DNA of 64,000 nucleotides, from the NCBI GenBank assembly GCA_938039675.1, contig CALHUI010000017.1:1-64000 (forward strand), written 5' to 3'. Of the stretch, positions 9,245 to 18,779 are shown in pieces. Both the position numbers and the translations under genes were made by a program. Numbering within the stretch: position 1 is the first letter of the stretch; each line of letters opens with the position of its first letter. Under the pieces are notes generated by a model. The model searched no databases and was not told the DNA's origin. It saw only the letters and a list, made by a program, of their open reading frames with translations. Source of the DNA: an uncultured Cytophagales bacterium. Its GTDB lineage: Bacteria > Bacteroidota > Bacteroidia > Cytophagales > Thermoflexibacteraceae.

Positions 9245-10567
9245 TCAGATTGCTTGTGAAGGTACGGTATCCGATGTAATAATTTTTGTTAAAATGGAAG
9301 CAAATTGCCACACTTCTTCAAACGTGTTATAGAGTGGCGCAGGTGCTACCCGAATAACGTCCGGTTCACGCCAATCGCAAACAACTCCCGCTTCAGTCAG
9401 CTTTTGGAAGGTTTTTTTGCCGTCTTTGGCTATTATTAACGACAATTGACAGCCACGATGCTGTGGGTCGGCAGGGGTAATAATGCACACAGATTCTTCA
9501 CCGGCTTGCTCATTTATCTGTTGTAATAAATACGCAAGAAATGCGGTGAGCTTCATGCTTTTTTGGCGCAACTTATCCATGCCTGCGCGGTCAAATATTT
9601 CGAGTGATGCACGATGGGCGGCAAATGGCAGTATTTGCCCGCAACTCAGTTGCCATCCGTCGGCACCATACATGGGTTGAAAGCCTTTTTGCATGAGAAA
9701 GCGGGTTTCTTCGCGGTAGCCCCACCAGCCGGCAAATCGCGGAAGGTCAGGGCTATTGGCGTGCCGTTCGTGTATGAATACGCCCGAAGTGCCGCCAGGA
9801 CCTGAGTTGAGGTATTTGTAAGTACACCAAACGGCGAAATCTGCGCCCCACTCATGCAAGCGCATCGGCACGTTGCCGGCGGCATGTGCCAAGTCAAAGC
9901 CAACCATTGCGCCTGCCTGTTTGGCAGCTGCCGCAATACGGTCTAACTCAAATGCCTGCCCGGTGTAGTAATGGATGCCGCCGAACAACACCAATGCAAG
10001 GCTGTCGGCATTTTCGCGGATGGTTTGTTCAATATCTTCGGTACGCAGCGTGCTTTCTCCTTGGCGCGGGGCAATTTCAACAATGGCAGCGGCGGGGTTA
10101 AACCCGTGAAATTTGACCTGACTTTCTACAGCATATTGGTCGGAAGGGAACGCGCCTGCTTCCATGATGATTTTGTAGCGCTGTGCCGTCGGGCGGTAGA
10201 ATGAAACCAGCATCAAGTGCAAATTGACCGTCAGCGTATTCATAATTACTACTTCGTGTGGTAAAGCGCCTACCAGACGGGCGGTTGCATCTTTCATAGT
10301 GTGTTGGTAGTCAAACCATGAGGGACTGCCTTCAAAATGTCCTTCTACGGCCAAACTTGCCCAGCGTTGCATTTCTTCGCCTACATAGCGTGCAGCAGCT
10401 TTGGGTTGCAAGCCAAGCGAGTTGCCGCAAAAGTAAATTTTTGGTGTGCCGTCTGCTTTTTGCGGCAGTATGAATTCGTCGCGGAATGACCGAAGCTCGT
10501 CTTCTCTGTCCAACTGTCGGGCAAACGCGAGCGTACTTTCAAACAGATATTGCATAGAAGTTGCCAT
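9245..10567 (-). CDS. kynU: Kynureninase
   Basis: A 440-residue PLP-dependent enzyme that cleaves kynurenine or 3-hydroxykynurenine to (hydroxy)anthranilate plus alanine, in tryptophan degradation or de novo NAD synthesis. It shows [15 protein letters not shown] near the N-terminus, [37 protein letters not shown] with the PLP-contacting Asp, and [13 protein letters not shown] with the Schiff-base lysine. It is the first gene of a minus-strand run. No tryptophan 2,3-dioxygenase or nadC is in the window, but nadK and nadE are present elsewhere in it. The start ATG at 10567 is supported; an ATG five codons later is possible. Confidence 0.95.
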   Translation of the reverse strand: MATSMQYLFESTLAFARQLDREDELRSFRDEFILPQKADGTPKIYFCGNSLGLQPKAAARYVGEEMQRWASLAVEGHFEGSPSWFDYQHTMKDATARLVGALPHEVVIMNTLTVNLHLMLVSFYRPTAQRYKIIMEAGAFPSDQYAVESQVKFHGFNPAAAIVEIAPRQGESTLRTEDIEQTIRENADSLALVLFGGIHYYTGQAFELDRIAAAAKQAGAMVGFDLAHAAGNVPMRLHEWGADFAVWCTYKYLNSGPGGTSGVFIHERHANSPDLPRFAGWWGYREETRFLMQKGFQPMYGADGWQLSCGQILPFAAHRASLEIFDRAGMDKLRQKSMKLTAFLAYLLQQINEQAGEESVCIITPADPQHRGCQLSLIIAKDGKKTFQKLTEAGVVCDWREPDVIRVAPAPLYNTFEEVWQFASILTKIITSDTVPSQAI

Positions 10568-10724
10568 AAAAGTACCTAAAAATACATCCTTCTATTGAAT
10601 TGAGGTACAATACGTGTATTTTCATTGACTTTAACTATATTAGAGGCTTAAAACCTTGTGGTTGCGATAGCCCGAACATAGGAACAAGATAAAAATTACC
10701 CCTTTTTACCTTACCTTCAACCGT

Positions 10725-11378
10725 ATGATTAGAATTGCTTTGGTAGATGACCACCAGATTATCCGTGATGGGATTAAGAAACTGCTGGCTGATGAGGAGG
10801 ATATAGCCGTTATCGCTGAAGCTTCCGGTGTGAAAGAGGCCTTGCAAATATTGGAACGACATGCTGTGGATTTGCTCATTACCGATATATCCATGCCTAA
10901 TAGTTCGGGGTTTGATTTGATTAAAGCAATTGCTTCGCACAGCCATCTGAAAGTTTTGATACTGAGTATGCATACGGAAGAAGCCTATGTGCGGAAAGCT
11001 GTGGAAATAGGTGTTTCCGGTTATCTAACCAAAGATATTTCCCGATTGGAGTTGATTCGTGCCATCTATGCGGTGTATGAAGGCGAGACTTATTTCAGCG
11101 ATGCCATCAGCCGCGTGATGATGCATACGATGATTAAGAAAGCACGCCGCGCAAGCAATTTTGACAAATCTTCGGAGCAAAAACTTACGGCGCGCGAAAA
11201 GGAAATCATCCGACACATTTTGGATGGTTTGAGCAGCCCTGAAATTGCAGAAAAACTGTTTATCAGCCATCGAACAGTAGAAAATCACCGCGCCAACATT
11301 ATGAACAAGCTCAAAGTCCGCAATACTATTGAATTGGTGCGAAAGGTGCTGGAAATGGACTTTTGGGAGAAGGTATAA
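10725..11378 (+). CDS. NarL/FixJ-type response regulator
   Basis: A 217-residue two-domain regulator. The receiver domain begins RIALVDDHQIIRDGIKKLL and has phospho-acceptor Asp in LLITDISMPNSSG, with the Lys switch in SGYLTKDIS. A LuxR-type HTH follows from about residue 150 (LTAREKEIIRHILDGLSSPEIAEKLFISHRTVENH). Such proteins bind DNA as dimers after phosphorylation by a histidine kinase. No kinase is adjacent, so it is an orphan; neighbours are divergent kynureninase and the convergent MATE gene. The target genes are unknown. Confidence 0.94.
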   Translation: MIRIALVDDHQIIRDGIKKLLADEEDIAVIAEASGVKEALQILERHAVDLLITDISMPNSSGFDLIKAIASHSHLKVLILSMHTEEAYVRKAVEIGVSGYLTKDISRLELIRAIYAVYEGETYFSDAISRVMMHTMIKKARRASNFDKSSEQKLTAREKEIIRHILDGLSSPEIAEKLFISHRTVENHRANIMNKLKVRNTIELVRKVLEMDFWEKV

Positions 11379-11384
11379 ATTAGC

Positions 11385-12737
11385 CTACAAAGCAATCCGT
11401 TTGCCTTCGTTGAAGAATCGGAAGCCCAGAAAAACGGCGGCAAAGGTTAGTGCCAATGCCAAACCGAGCCATACGCCGCTTACACCCATGTTAAAATGGA
11501 AGCCCAACATATAGCCGACAGGTAAGCCCATTACCCAATAGGCAATCAAGGCAATGATAGTAGGGGCTTTTATGTCCTGAATACCGCGCAAAATGCCCAT
11601 ACCTACTACTTGTGCGCCGTCGGAAATCTGGAAAACGGCGGCGTAAATCAGCAGTTGTGCCGAAACACTCATCATCAATGCTGCATCGGGGTCGTTGGCT
11701 TGCACATAGAAAGAGGGCAGCCAGTAGCGAAGCAAGGCTATGGAAACAGCGCAAATGCTCATAAAAGCAATAACCAAATGATAAGAAGCAGTGCCGGCCT
11801 GCAACATAGAGGCGCGTTCTTTCTGCCCGAACTCTTGCGCAATGCGGATAGCACCTGCCGCCGAGATGCCGCTTGCAATTAGAAAGGTAACGGTAGCAAT
11901 GTTGAGTGCAATCTGGTGTGCCGCCAACTGGGCAGTGCCCAACCAACCAACCATAATCGTGGCAAAGGCAAAAGCACTCACTTCAAAAACCGACTGAAAG
12001 CCGACCGGAATACCCAATTTCAAGAGTTTAACCGCATAGTAGCGCTCATAGGCAATGGTGCGTATTTGGTGTACATAGTCCTGAAATTTGGGCAGGGTAA
12101 AAAAGCGCCAAGCAATGGCAAAAGCAGCAAACATGCGCGCCAGCAGCGAAGCAATACCGCCTCCCATGATACCCATTTCGGGGAAGCCCCACTTGCCGAA
12201 AATCAGCAAATAGTTCAACAAGATATTCAGTGCTGCCGCGCCAAAGTTGATGTACATGGGTTCTTTGGTTTCGCCCAGTCCGTCCATGAATTGCTTGAAT
12301 ACCTGAAAAATCATGATGAAAATCATGCTCACGGCAAGTACTTGCACATAAGGAACGGCAAGTGCTACCACATCGGGGCTTTGCCCGAAGTAATCGGCAA
12401 AAAAACTGAGCGCAAATACCGCTGCGCAGAAAATTACCCCTAAAATAGGATAGACCATCAGTGAATGGCGCAACCATTTGCGACATTCCGTAATATTGCC
12501 TGCTGAATGTGCCGTTGCCACCAAAGGCGTTATGACCCAAGTGCTTGCCATCTCGAACATCATTACAACGGAAAAAAGGGCATTAGCAAAGGTGGCAGCT
12601 GCCAACGCTAAGCTGCTGTAATTGCCAATCATCGTATTGTCGGCAACTGTGATGAGAATGTGCGAAATTTGCCCCAAGACAATCGGATAAGCTAATTGCA
12701 GAATTTGCCGATAGTGAGGCAGGTAGCGTTGCAGCAT
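11385..12737 (-). CDS. MATE family efflux transporter
   Basis: About 450 residues with twelve hydrophobic helices arranged as two MatE repeats. The N-terminal half begins LAYPIVLGQISHILITVADNTMIGNYS and the second half begins KLGIPVGFQSVFEVSAFAFATIMVGWLG, matching the paired first-helix signature of the NorM-like family. MATE proteins export cationic drugs or metabolites using Na+ or H+ gradients. I place the start at the ATG at 12737; a TTG nine codons upstream would also be in frame. It is divergent from the TonB-dependent receptor, with only about 42 bases between them. Confidence 0.93.
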   Translation of the reverse strand: MLQRYLPHYRQILQLAYPIVLGQISHILITVADNTMIGNYSSLALAAATFANALFSVVMMFEMASTWVITPLVATAHSAGNITECRKWLRHSLMVYPILGVIFCAAVFALSFFADYFGQSPDVVALAVPYVQVLAVSMIFIMIFQVFKQFMDGLGETKEPMYINFGAAALNILLNYLLIFGKWGFPEMGIMGGGIASLLARMFAAFAIAWRFFTLPKFQDYVHQIRTIAYERYYAVKLLKLGIPVGFQSVFEVSAFAFATIMVGWLGTAQLAAHQIALNIATVTFLIASGISAAGAIRIAQEFGQKERASMLQAGTASYHLVIAFMSICAVSIALLRYWLPSFYVQANDPDAALMMSVSAQLLIYAAVFQISDGAQVVGMGILRGIQDIKAPTIIALIAYWVMGLPVGYMLGFHFNMGVSGVWLGLALALTFAAVFLGFRFFNEGKRIAL

Positions 12738-12761
12738 GGCAGTTGTGTAAAATTGAAGGTG

Positions 12762-12769
12762 CAAAGTTA
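12762..12769 (-). promoter_or_regulatory. Putative -7 box for the MATE gene
   Basis: On the minus strand this reads TAACTTTG, an exact match to TAnnTTTG, 25 bases before the MATE ATG. It lies inside the short divergent spacer shared with the TonB-dependent receptor. No clear -33 TTG was seen. Confidence 0.4.
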
Positions 12770-12779
12770 CAATGCAAAA

Positions 12780-15194
12780 ATGAACACTATGAAAAAGTAT
12801 TGTCTCTTACTCTTGTTGTGCGGCAGTTTGGCAGCACAGGCGCAAACCGTTACCGTTACCGATAAGGCGGAGCAAAAGCCCATTACCCATGTGCTGATTA
12901 TCAATCAGAAAAAAGACAAACAGGCTGTAACCGACAGCAACGGGAAAGCCGATTTATCCGATTTTGCTGACACGGATACGCTCTTGATTCGCCATGCAGG
13001 CTACGTGGAACAACGCTATGCTAAGCCCCAACTGGTTGCTCTGGGCAAAGTGCTGCTGACTGAAAAAATCATCAATTTGGAAGAAATAGTTTTTTCAGCC
13101 AATAAGTTTGCCGAAGCCCGCACCGATTTGCCCAACAAAATTGAAACAGTAGATGCGCGGCGGATTGCTTTCTATAACCCACAAAATACGGGCGATTTGC
13201 TGCGCCAAACGGGGCACGTGTTCGTACAGACCAGCCAAATGGGCGGCGGCAGCCCCGTGCTGCGCGGCTTTGAGGCAAGCCGCGTGTTGCTCGTCGTGGA
13301 CGGCGTGCGCATGAACAACGCCATTTATCGCTCGGGGCACTTGCAAAACGTCATCACCTTAGACCCCAATGTACTGGAAAAAGCCGAAGTAGTGTTTGGC
13401 CCCGGCTCGGTGATTTACGGTAGTGATGCCCTCGGCGGGGTGATGCACTTCTTCACGCGCAACCCCGAATTTTCCGCCGACGGCAAGTTTCGGGCAAGCG
13501 GTTCGGCTTTTACGCGGGTTTCCTCTGCCAACAGCGAATGGACGGGTAACGCCATCGTCAATTTGGCAGCGGGCAAGTGGGCTTCGCTGACAAGCGTTAC
13601 CCACAAACACTTCGGCGAACAACGCGCCGGCTCGGTTTATCCGCGCGGCTATGAGAACATCTGGGCGCGTCCTGTTTTTCCGGCCTTTATCAATGGCAGA
13701 GATACTGCCTTAGTCAATTCTAATCCCAACCTGCAAAAATGGTCAGGCTATTCGCAGTTGGATTTGCTGCAAAAAATTGCCTTCCAGCCCCATGAGGATA
13801 ATCGTTTCGTGCTGAACGTGCAGTATTCCACTTCGTCGGATGTGCCGCGTACCGACCGCTACGGCGAATACGGTAGCGGCGGGCTGCCCCGCTGGGCAGT
13901 TTGGGACTACGGCCCCCAAAAGCGCTTGCTGGCATCGCTGCGCGCCGACTTTTTGGGCGAAACCGAATTTTACGACCAAGCAAGCGTGATTTTGGCATGG
14001 CAAAATATTTTTGAAAGCCGTATTACGCGTCGGTTCGGAGCAGCCAATCGCACCTACCGCAAAGAAACCGTAAATGTATTTTCAGTTAATGCTGATATGG
14101 CAAAAGGCATCGGCGAATATCATGAACTGCGCTACGGCTTAGAAATGGTGCATAACGATGTGCAATCGGCAGCCTACAACATCAATGTGCGCAACGGAGC
14201 ACGAACCGCTGCCAGCACGCGCTACCCCGACGGCGGCAGCCAAACGCAAAGTTTTGCTCTCTACCTCACGCACGCATGGGAAATGAGCAAGAGTCGGGAA
14301 GTTGTATTTTCACAAGGTATTCGCTATCAGTACATTACGCTCAATGCGCAATTTATTGAGCGCTTGTTCTATCCCTTTCCGTTTGACCACGCCGAACAGC
14401 GCAACAATGCTTTCACGGGCAATGTGGGCTTGGCATGGAACGCCAACGGCGGCTGGCGGTTGAGTGCCTTGCTCTCATCGGGCTTCCGTTCGCCCAATGT
14501 GGACGATTTGGGTAAAATTTTTGACTCTACGCCCGGGAACGTCATCCTGCCCAATCCGAATATTAAACCCGAATATGTTTACAATGCCGAAATGACGGTA
14601 TCTAAAAATTTGCAGGACAGAGTTTTTGCCGAAGTAACGGGTTTCCATAGCTGGTTTACCAACGCATTAGTAGTGCGCAATTCGCAATTTAACGGACAAG
14701 ATTCCGTGATGTATGATAACCGCAAAAGCCGCGTGCAAATGCTTACCAATGCCAACCGTGCGGTGGTGTACGGCGTGCAGGCAACCCTGAAAGTGCAGTT
14801 GGCCAATTGGTTGGCTTTCCAGTCTAATCTAACATGGACTCGCGGACGCGTAACCAGCGAAGGTGTACCGCTTGACCACATCCCGCCGCTCTACGGGCAA
14901 ACTTCCCTAACGGCAATACGCAAAAAACTGCGTGCCGAATTTTGGGCACAGTACAACGGCTGGAAACGTCGCACCGATTTCAGCCCCAGCGGCGAAGACA
15001 ACTTGCAATATGCCACCCCCGACGGAATGCCCGCATGGCTAACACTCAACCTGCGCACGGCATACCAACTCAACCGTTGGCTGCAACTACAAGGCGGCAT
15101 AGATAACATCACCGACCGCCACTATCGCATCTTCGCCTCAGGCATCAGCGCGCCGGGCAGAAACTTCTACGCCACTCTGCGCGTGGTATTTTGA
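12780..15194 (+). CDS. TonB-dependent outer-membrane receptor, haem-receptor-like
   Basis: About 804 residues. A signal peptide (ending AAQAQT) is followed by a short carboxypeptidase-regulatory-like domain, a plug domain (residues about 110-240, with GDLLRQTGHVFVQ, VLRGFEASRVLLVVDGVRMN and GSDALGGVMHFFT) and a long beta barrel ending in an aromatic strand (NFYATLRVVF). The barrel contains GFRSPNVDD and LPNPNIKPE, which resemble the FRAP/NPNL pair of haem and haemoprotein receptors, so haem is a plausible but unproven ligand. An ATG at 12789 is an alternative start. No haem-processing genes are adjacent. Confidence 0.92.
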   Translation: MNTMKKYCLLLLLCGSLAAQAQTVTVTDKAEQKPITHVLIINQKKDKQAVTDSNGKADLSDFADTDTLLIRHAGYVEQRYAKPQLVALGKVLLTEKIINLEEIVFSANKFAEARTDLPNKIETVDARRIAFYNPQNTGDLLRQTGHVFVQTSQMGGGSPVLRGFEASRVLLVVDGVRMNNAIYRSGHLQNVITLDPNVLEKAEVVFGPGSVIYGSDALGGVMHFFTRNPEFSADGKFRASGSAFTRVSSANSEWTGNAIVNLAAGKWASLTSVTHKHFGEQRAGSVYPRGYENIWARPVFPAFINGRDTALVNSNPNLQKWSGYSQLDLLQKIAFQPHEDNRFVLNVQYSTSSDVPRTDRYGEYGSGGLPRWAVWDYGPQKRLLASLRADFLGETEFYDQASVILAWQNIFESRITRRFGAANRTYRKETVNVFSVNADMAKGIGEYHELRYGLEMVHNDVQSAAYNINVRNGARTAASTRYPDGGSQTQSFALYLTHAWEMSKSREVVFSQGIRYQYITLNAQFIERLFYPFPFDHAEQRNNAFTGNVGLAWNANGGWRLSALLSSGFRSPNVDDLGKIFDSTPGNVILPNPNIKPEYVYNAEMTVSKNLQDRVFAEVTGFHSWFTNALVVRNSQFNGQDSVMYDNRKSRVQMLTNANRAVVYGVQATLKVQLANWLAFQSNLTWTRGRVTSEGVPLDHIPPLYGQTSLTAIRKKLRAEFWAQYNGWKRRTDFSPSGEDNLQYATPDGMPAWLTLNLRTAYQLNRWLQLQGGIDNITDRHYRIFASGISAPGRNFYATLRVVF

Positions 15195-15506
15195 TAAATG
15201 AATCACTGTCGGCGAAAAACCCATCCCTACCGATGACTGAAAGCCCCGTGAGCAGATGAGTTTGCGTACATGCAGGCGATGTTAGACTTAACGAAAAAGC
15301 TTAAAACAGCTGAAAAATTTTGTAACTATTTAAGCAAAGAAGACAATTTTGAATAAAAGATTGACTATTTTTGAGTTGGCAGGCTTTAAAGTATGCGCTA
15401 ACATTGAGGATTATTTTTAACAATTTAAATAAGCGCTACAAATCATTACATTCTGCAAGGAAACAATCATTTTAAAAATCTGCACAAATGAAGTAGTTTT
15501 GAAACG
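15195..15506. other. Intergenic spacer without recognised gene
   Basis: This 312-base AT-rich spacer follows the TonB-dependent receptor. I see no reading frame with protein-like composition, no tRNA and no strong terminator. A TAGTTTTG (15494-15501) six bases before the EVE-gene ATG matches the -7 consensus but lacks a -33 partner. Confidence 0.5.
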
Positions 15507-15926
15507 ATGAATTACTGGCTTGTTAAATCCGACCCCGAAACCTATTCATGGGTCGATTTCACCCGCGACCGCCGCACCTTCTGGGACGGGGTGCGCAATT
15601 TTCAGGCACGCAACAACCTGAAAGCCATGCAGGAAGGCGACTTGGCGCTTTTCTATCATAGCAATACCAATCCGGGGGTGGTCGGCATTGCCAAAGTAGT
15701 GCGCACCGCCTACCAAGACCCTACCACCACAGACCCTAACTGGGTTGTAGTAGATTTGGAGTGGTACAGCGAATTTCCCCGATTAGTCAGTCTGGCAGCC
15801 ATCAAAGCCGAACCGCAACTTGCTAACATTGGCCTTATTAAACAGTCGCGCTTATCAGTAATGCCTGTTACGGCAGCAGAGTTTGACCTGATTGTAGCCA
15901 TGGGACATTTGTCGCAAACCATATGA
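15507..15926 (+). CDS. EVE domain protein
   Basis: A 139-residue single-domain protein. The start NYWLVKSDPETYSW and the following FWDGVRNFQARNNLKAM, GDLALFYHSNTNPGVVGIAKVV and DLEWYSEFPRLVSL match the EVE (PUA-like, YTH-related) fold, which in characterised cases binds modified bases in DNA or RNA. The function here is unknown. Its stop overlaps the next start as ATGA, so it is probably coupled to the membrane-anchored EEP gene. EVE proteins sometimes accompany restriction genes, but none are nearby. Confidence 0.93.
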   Translation: MNYWLVKSDPETYSWVDFTRDRRTFWDGVRNFQARNNLKAMQEGDLALFYHSNTNPGVVGIAKVVRTAYQDPTTTDPNWVVVDLEWYSEFPRLVSLAAIKAEPQLANIGLIKQSRLSVMPVTAAEFDLIVAMGHLSQTI

Positions 15927-17011
15927 CTATACGCTCGCTGCTGCGGATATTATTCCTCTATACCAACCGCATATTACTGGTTTTCAGCCTATTTTGCTAT
16001 GCTGCCCCTTTGGTTTCGCCCGAAACCTTTTGGCCGGCAGGCTTTTTGGCACTGGCTATTCCCGTTTGCGTAACGGGGCATGTTGTGCTGTTGATTGTGT
16101 GGCTGGCACTCCGCAAACTCCACATGGCAGTCTATCCTACACTGGGGCTGCTGGCAGCCTTCCCCTATTGGGGCGCTACCTTTGTCCTGAACCTACCCAA
16201 CGATACGCCGCCCGATTTTGAACTGTTGAGTTATAACGTGCGCCTATTCAATGCCTACGACCGCGCCGAACACAGCACTCGGGCAAAAGCCATTGTGCAA
16301 TGGGTCATGCGTGACTCTTCGGATATTAAATGCTTTCAGGAATACTACCAATTAGATACTTCCTCGCTTTTCAATTTACCGAGGCGCATGGGTAAACGCG
16401 CCGGCTACAACTACTTTTTCAGCCCGTGCTGCCTGAACGATTTGGGCGGAAAAATGGGGCTTGCTATCTATTCCCGCTTCCCGATTGTCAATAAAGGCTT
16501 CATTGACCTGAAAGGACGCTATCCCTACGGGGCTATTTTTGCCGATATCGTCATCCGAGAGGATACTGTGCGCGTTTATAACATCCACCTGCAATCCATG
16601 AGCATCAAAGAACACGCCATTTTCCAAACCAGCAGCGATACAGAAAAAATCAAGCAAATTTCTCACGATATTTTTCAAAGGCTTCGTTGGGGTTTCATTC
16701 AGCGCAGTATGCAAATACAAATCATTATGCAGCACATAGCAGCCTCACCCCATCGGGTAATCCTTTGTGGCGATTTGAACGATATACCGTACAGCCATAC
16801 CTATTACCAGTTTAGTCGCATACTCAATAACGCCTTTGAAAAAGCAGCAGCAGGTTTCGGTTTTACCTACAACGGCAAACTTTTTTTTCTGAGAATTGAC
16901 AATCAGTTCTACAGTACAGGCTTAGAAGCAGTGTGGCTACGAACCATCAGAGAAGCAGACTATTCCGACCATTTTCCGCTGAAAGCAGGCTACCGCATTT
17001 CAGAACGCTGA
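15923..17011 (+). CDS. Membrane-anchored endonuclease/exonuclease/phosphatase family protein
   Basis: A 362-residue protein with about three N-terminal membrane helices (residues 10-100), then an EEP domain. Catalytic motifs include FELLSYNVRLFNAY (Asn), IKCFQEYY (Glu), VRVYNIHLQS (His), ILCGDLNDIPYSHTY (Asp-Leu-Asn) and YSDHFPLKAGY (Asp-His), all metallohydrolase positions of the DNase I/sphingomyelinase superfamily. Membrane anchoring is common in Bacteroidota members, whose substrate is unknown. It overlaps the EVE gene by four bases; whether the two act together is speculation. Confidence 0.9.
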   Translation: MTIRSLLRILFLYTNRILLVFSLFCYAAPLVSPETFWPAGFLALAIPVCVTGHVVLLIVWLALRKLHMAVYPTLGLLAAFPYWGATFVLNLPNDTPPDFELLSYNVRLFNAYDRAEHSTRAKAIVQWVMRDSSDIKCFQEYYQLDTSSLFNLPRRMGKRAGYNYFFSPCCLNDLGGKMGLAIYSRFPIVNKGFIDLKGRYPYGAIFADIVIREDTVRVYNIHLQSMSIKEHAIFQTSSDTEKIKQISHDIFQRLRWGFIQRSMQIQIIMQHIAASPHRVILCGDLNDIPYSHTYYQFSRILNNAFEKAAAGFGFTYNGKLFFLRIDNQFYSTGLEAVWLRTIREADYSDHFPLKAGYRISER

Positions 17012-17044
17012 TTTTCGTCGCATATCCCAAATATTTGGTTTATT

Positions 17045-17052
17045 TACCTTTG
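17045..17052 (+). promoter_or_regulatory. Putative -7 box before the YbjN-like gene
   Basis: TACCTTTG is an exact -7 consensus match 16 bases before the ATG at 17068. There is no well-spaced TTG, so this is single-element evidence. Confidence 0.4.
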
Positions 17053-17067
17053 GCTAACCAAAATTGT

Positions 17068-17487
17068 ATGCTTGATTTGTCTAACTACTACCGAATTGTG
17101 GAAAGTGCCATTGAGGCGCTGGGCGTGAACCCTGCCGAAACACGCACACAAAAAGCCGGACAATGGGACTTGCGCAAGGGTTCTGCAAGCGTTTGGATTA
17201 ACATATTTCTCGCGCGCGAACGCGATGACTACGGCTATCTGCAAATCATGTCGCCCCTGATGAAAGTACCGCAGGGAAATCAGCGCAGCGACTTTTTTGA
17301 AGAACTGCTCCACCTGAACCATCAACTTTACAGTGCTGCATTCTCTATGCACGACGGTTGGCTCTATCTGCGCACCATCCGCGAATTAGAAGGATTGAGC
17401 ATGGAAGAAGCACTTGCCATGCTCACGCGCATAGGTGTATATGCAGACGAATACGATGATTACTTAAAGAAAAAATACGCAGCGTAA
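17068..17487 (+). CDS. YbjN-like / type III chaperone-fold protein
   Basis: A 139-residue acidic soluble protein with no signal peptide. The pattern (IVESAIEALGVNP; ASVWINIFLARERDDYGYLQIMSPLMKVP; FFEELLHLNHQLYSAAFSMHDGWLYLRTIRELEGLS) resembles YbjN domain proteins, which share the CesT-type chaperone fold. Their role is poorly defined. I chose the ATG at 17068, just downstream of a -7 box, over a longer frame running into the preceding gene. It is followed after 14 bases by the NRAMP gene and may be cotranscribed with it. Confidence 0.65.
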   Translation: MLDLSNYYRIVESAIEALGVNPAETRTQKAGQWDLRKGSASVWINIFLARERDDYGYLQIMSPLMKVPQGNQRSDFFEELLHLNHQLYSAAFSMHDGWLYLRTIRELEGLSMEEALAMLTRIGVYADEYDDYLKKKYAA

Positions 17488-17501
17488 GCACTCCTCTTCC
17501 T

Positions 17502-18779
17502 ATGAAGTATATTAGCAGCAGCGCCGGAAATATTCTGTTGTGGTCGGTGATTTCGGCAGCCTTCATAGGGCCGGGCACCGTTACTACGGCAGCCTCTGCA
17601 GGTGCTTCTTACGGGCTTTCGCTGCTTTGGGGACTGTTGTTTGCCACGCTTGCCTGCATCGTTTTGCAGGAACAGGCAGCGCGCCTTACACTGGCAGGGG
17701 AAAAAAATCTCGGACAAATATTACTGCATCAATTTGGCGGCTTTTTCATGGCAAGATTGGTTGCTATTGCTATTCTCATGGGCTGTGCTGCTTATCAGGC
17801 AGGAAATATTTTAGGGGCGGTGTCGGGCCTGCAGTTGCTCTGGGATATCCCCTCTCCTGTTGCCGCCCTGCTGATAACTGCTGCGGGCAGTCTCTTCCTG
17901 TGGCAGGGCACTCCGCAGGCAGTGGCCAAAAGCATGGGCGTTGCTGTTGCTCTGATGGGGCTGATGTTTGGCTGGTTGGCATGGAAAACCTCATACGGCA
18001 TCGGCGAATGGCTGCAAGGTTTGTTTGTTCCGCAACTGCCCGAAGGAAGCCTACTACTGCTCACGGGGCTGCTTGGAACAACCATAGTTCCCTACAATCT
18101 CTTTCTGGCTTCGGGTATCGGGCAAGGGCAAAGCATCGCTGAAATGCGTCGGGGTATATCTATTGCCGTATTGCTGGGCGGCGCAGTATCCGTAGCGATT
18201 CTGGCAGCGGGCACTTTCCTGAAAGAACCTTTTCAGTTTGCAGCCTTTGCCAATGCCATTCGCACCAATACGGGCTCAGTGGGCGTATGGTTGTTTGCCA
18301 CAGGTTTGTTTGCGGCAGGATTCAGTTCCTCCGTTACTGCACCACTGGCTGCTGCCGTTACCATGCAAAGTACAAGTAAAAACACTTTTTCACCCAACAG
18401 TTTTTACCTGATATGGGGGGGAGTGATGCTTTTCGGGTTGATTTTCGGATTGTTAGGTATCAAACCTGTACCTGTAATTTTGGCGGCACAGGTAGTAAAC
18501 GGCATGTTATTGCCCTTTATAGCTGCTATTTTATTGCTGGCAGTAAATAATGCGCAACTGCTGCCCAAAGCCTACTGCAACGGATTTGGAGGCAACTTAG
18601 TCGGCGGCGTGGTATTGTGGATATGCACCTTGTTGGGGATGCAAAACCTCGTGAAGGCTGCACAAATCATCTTCTTGTGGGAAATTATGCCCGGTATGTT
18701 GTGGACTTTATCAGGTGTTATAAGTAGCTTACTGACCATTATGGTAGCATGGCAAATCAGGCGGCATCGGAACGGCTGA
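17502..18779 (+). CDS. NRAMP-family transporter with altered metal-binding motifs
   Basis: A 425-residue polytopic protein with about eleven helices and NRAMP organisation. The helix 1 segment reads FIGPGTVTTAASAGASYG where classical Mn2+/Fe2+ NRAMPs have Asp-Pro-Gly-Asn, so the metal-binding Asp and Asn are replaced by Gly and Thr. The helix 6 segment reads TTIVPYNLFLAS where the classical form has Met-Pro-His-Asn. Family assignment is firm. The substrate is uncertain, because the lost residues coordinate the transition metal in studied members, so Mg2+ or another ion is possible. It lies 14 bases after the YbjN-like gene. Confidence 0.88.
   Translation: MKYISSSAGNILLWSVISAAFIGPGTVTTAASAGASYGLSLLWGLLFATLACIVLQEQAARLTLAGEKNLGQILLHQFGGFFMARLVAIAILMGCAAYQAGNILGAVSGLQLLWDIPSPVAALLITAAGSLFLWQGTPQAVAKSMGVAVALMGLMFGWLAWKTSYGIGEWLQGLFVPQLPEGSLLLLTGLLGTTIVPYNLFLASGIGQGQSIAEMRRGISIAVLLGGAVSVAILAAGTFLKEPFQFAAFANAIRTNTGSVGVWLFATGLFAAGFSSSVTAPLAAAVTMQSTSKNTFSPNSFYLIWGGVMLFGLIFGLLGIKPVPVILAAQVVNGMLLPFIAAILLLAVNNAQLLPKAYCNGFGGNLVGGVVLWICTLLGMQNLVKAAQIIFLWEIMPGMLWTLSGVISSLLTIMVAWQIRRHRNG

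Noticed and set aside
16933-17067. N-terminal extension of the YbjN-like protein
   Set aside because: It overlaps the preceding gene and the -7 box; the ATG at 17068 gives a normal family length.
17540-18142. Out-of-frame open frame inside the NRAMP gene
   Set aside because: It is rich in Cys, Gly and Arg with no domain pattern, as expected for a shifted frame of a membrane protein gene.
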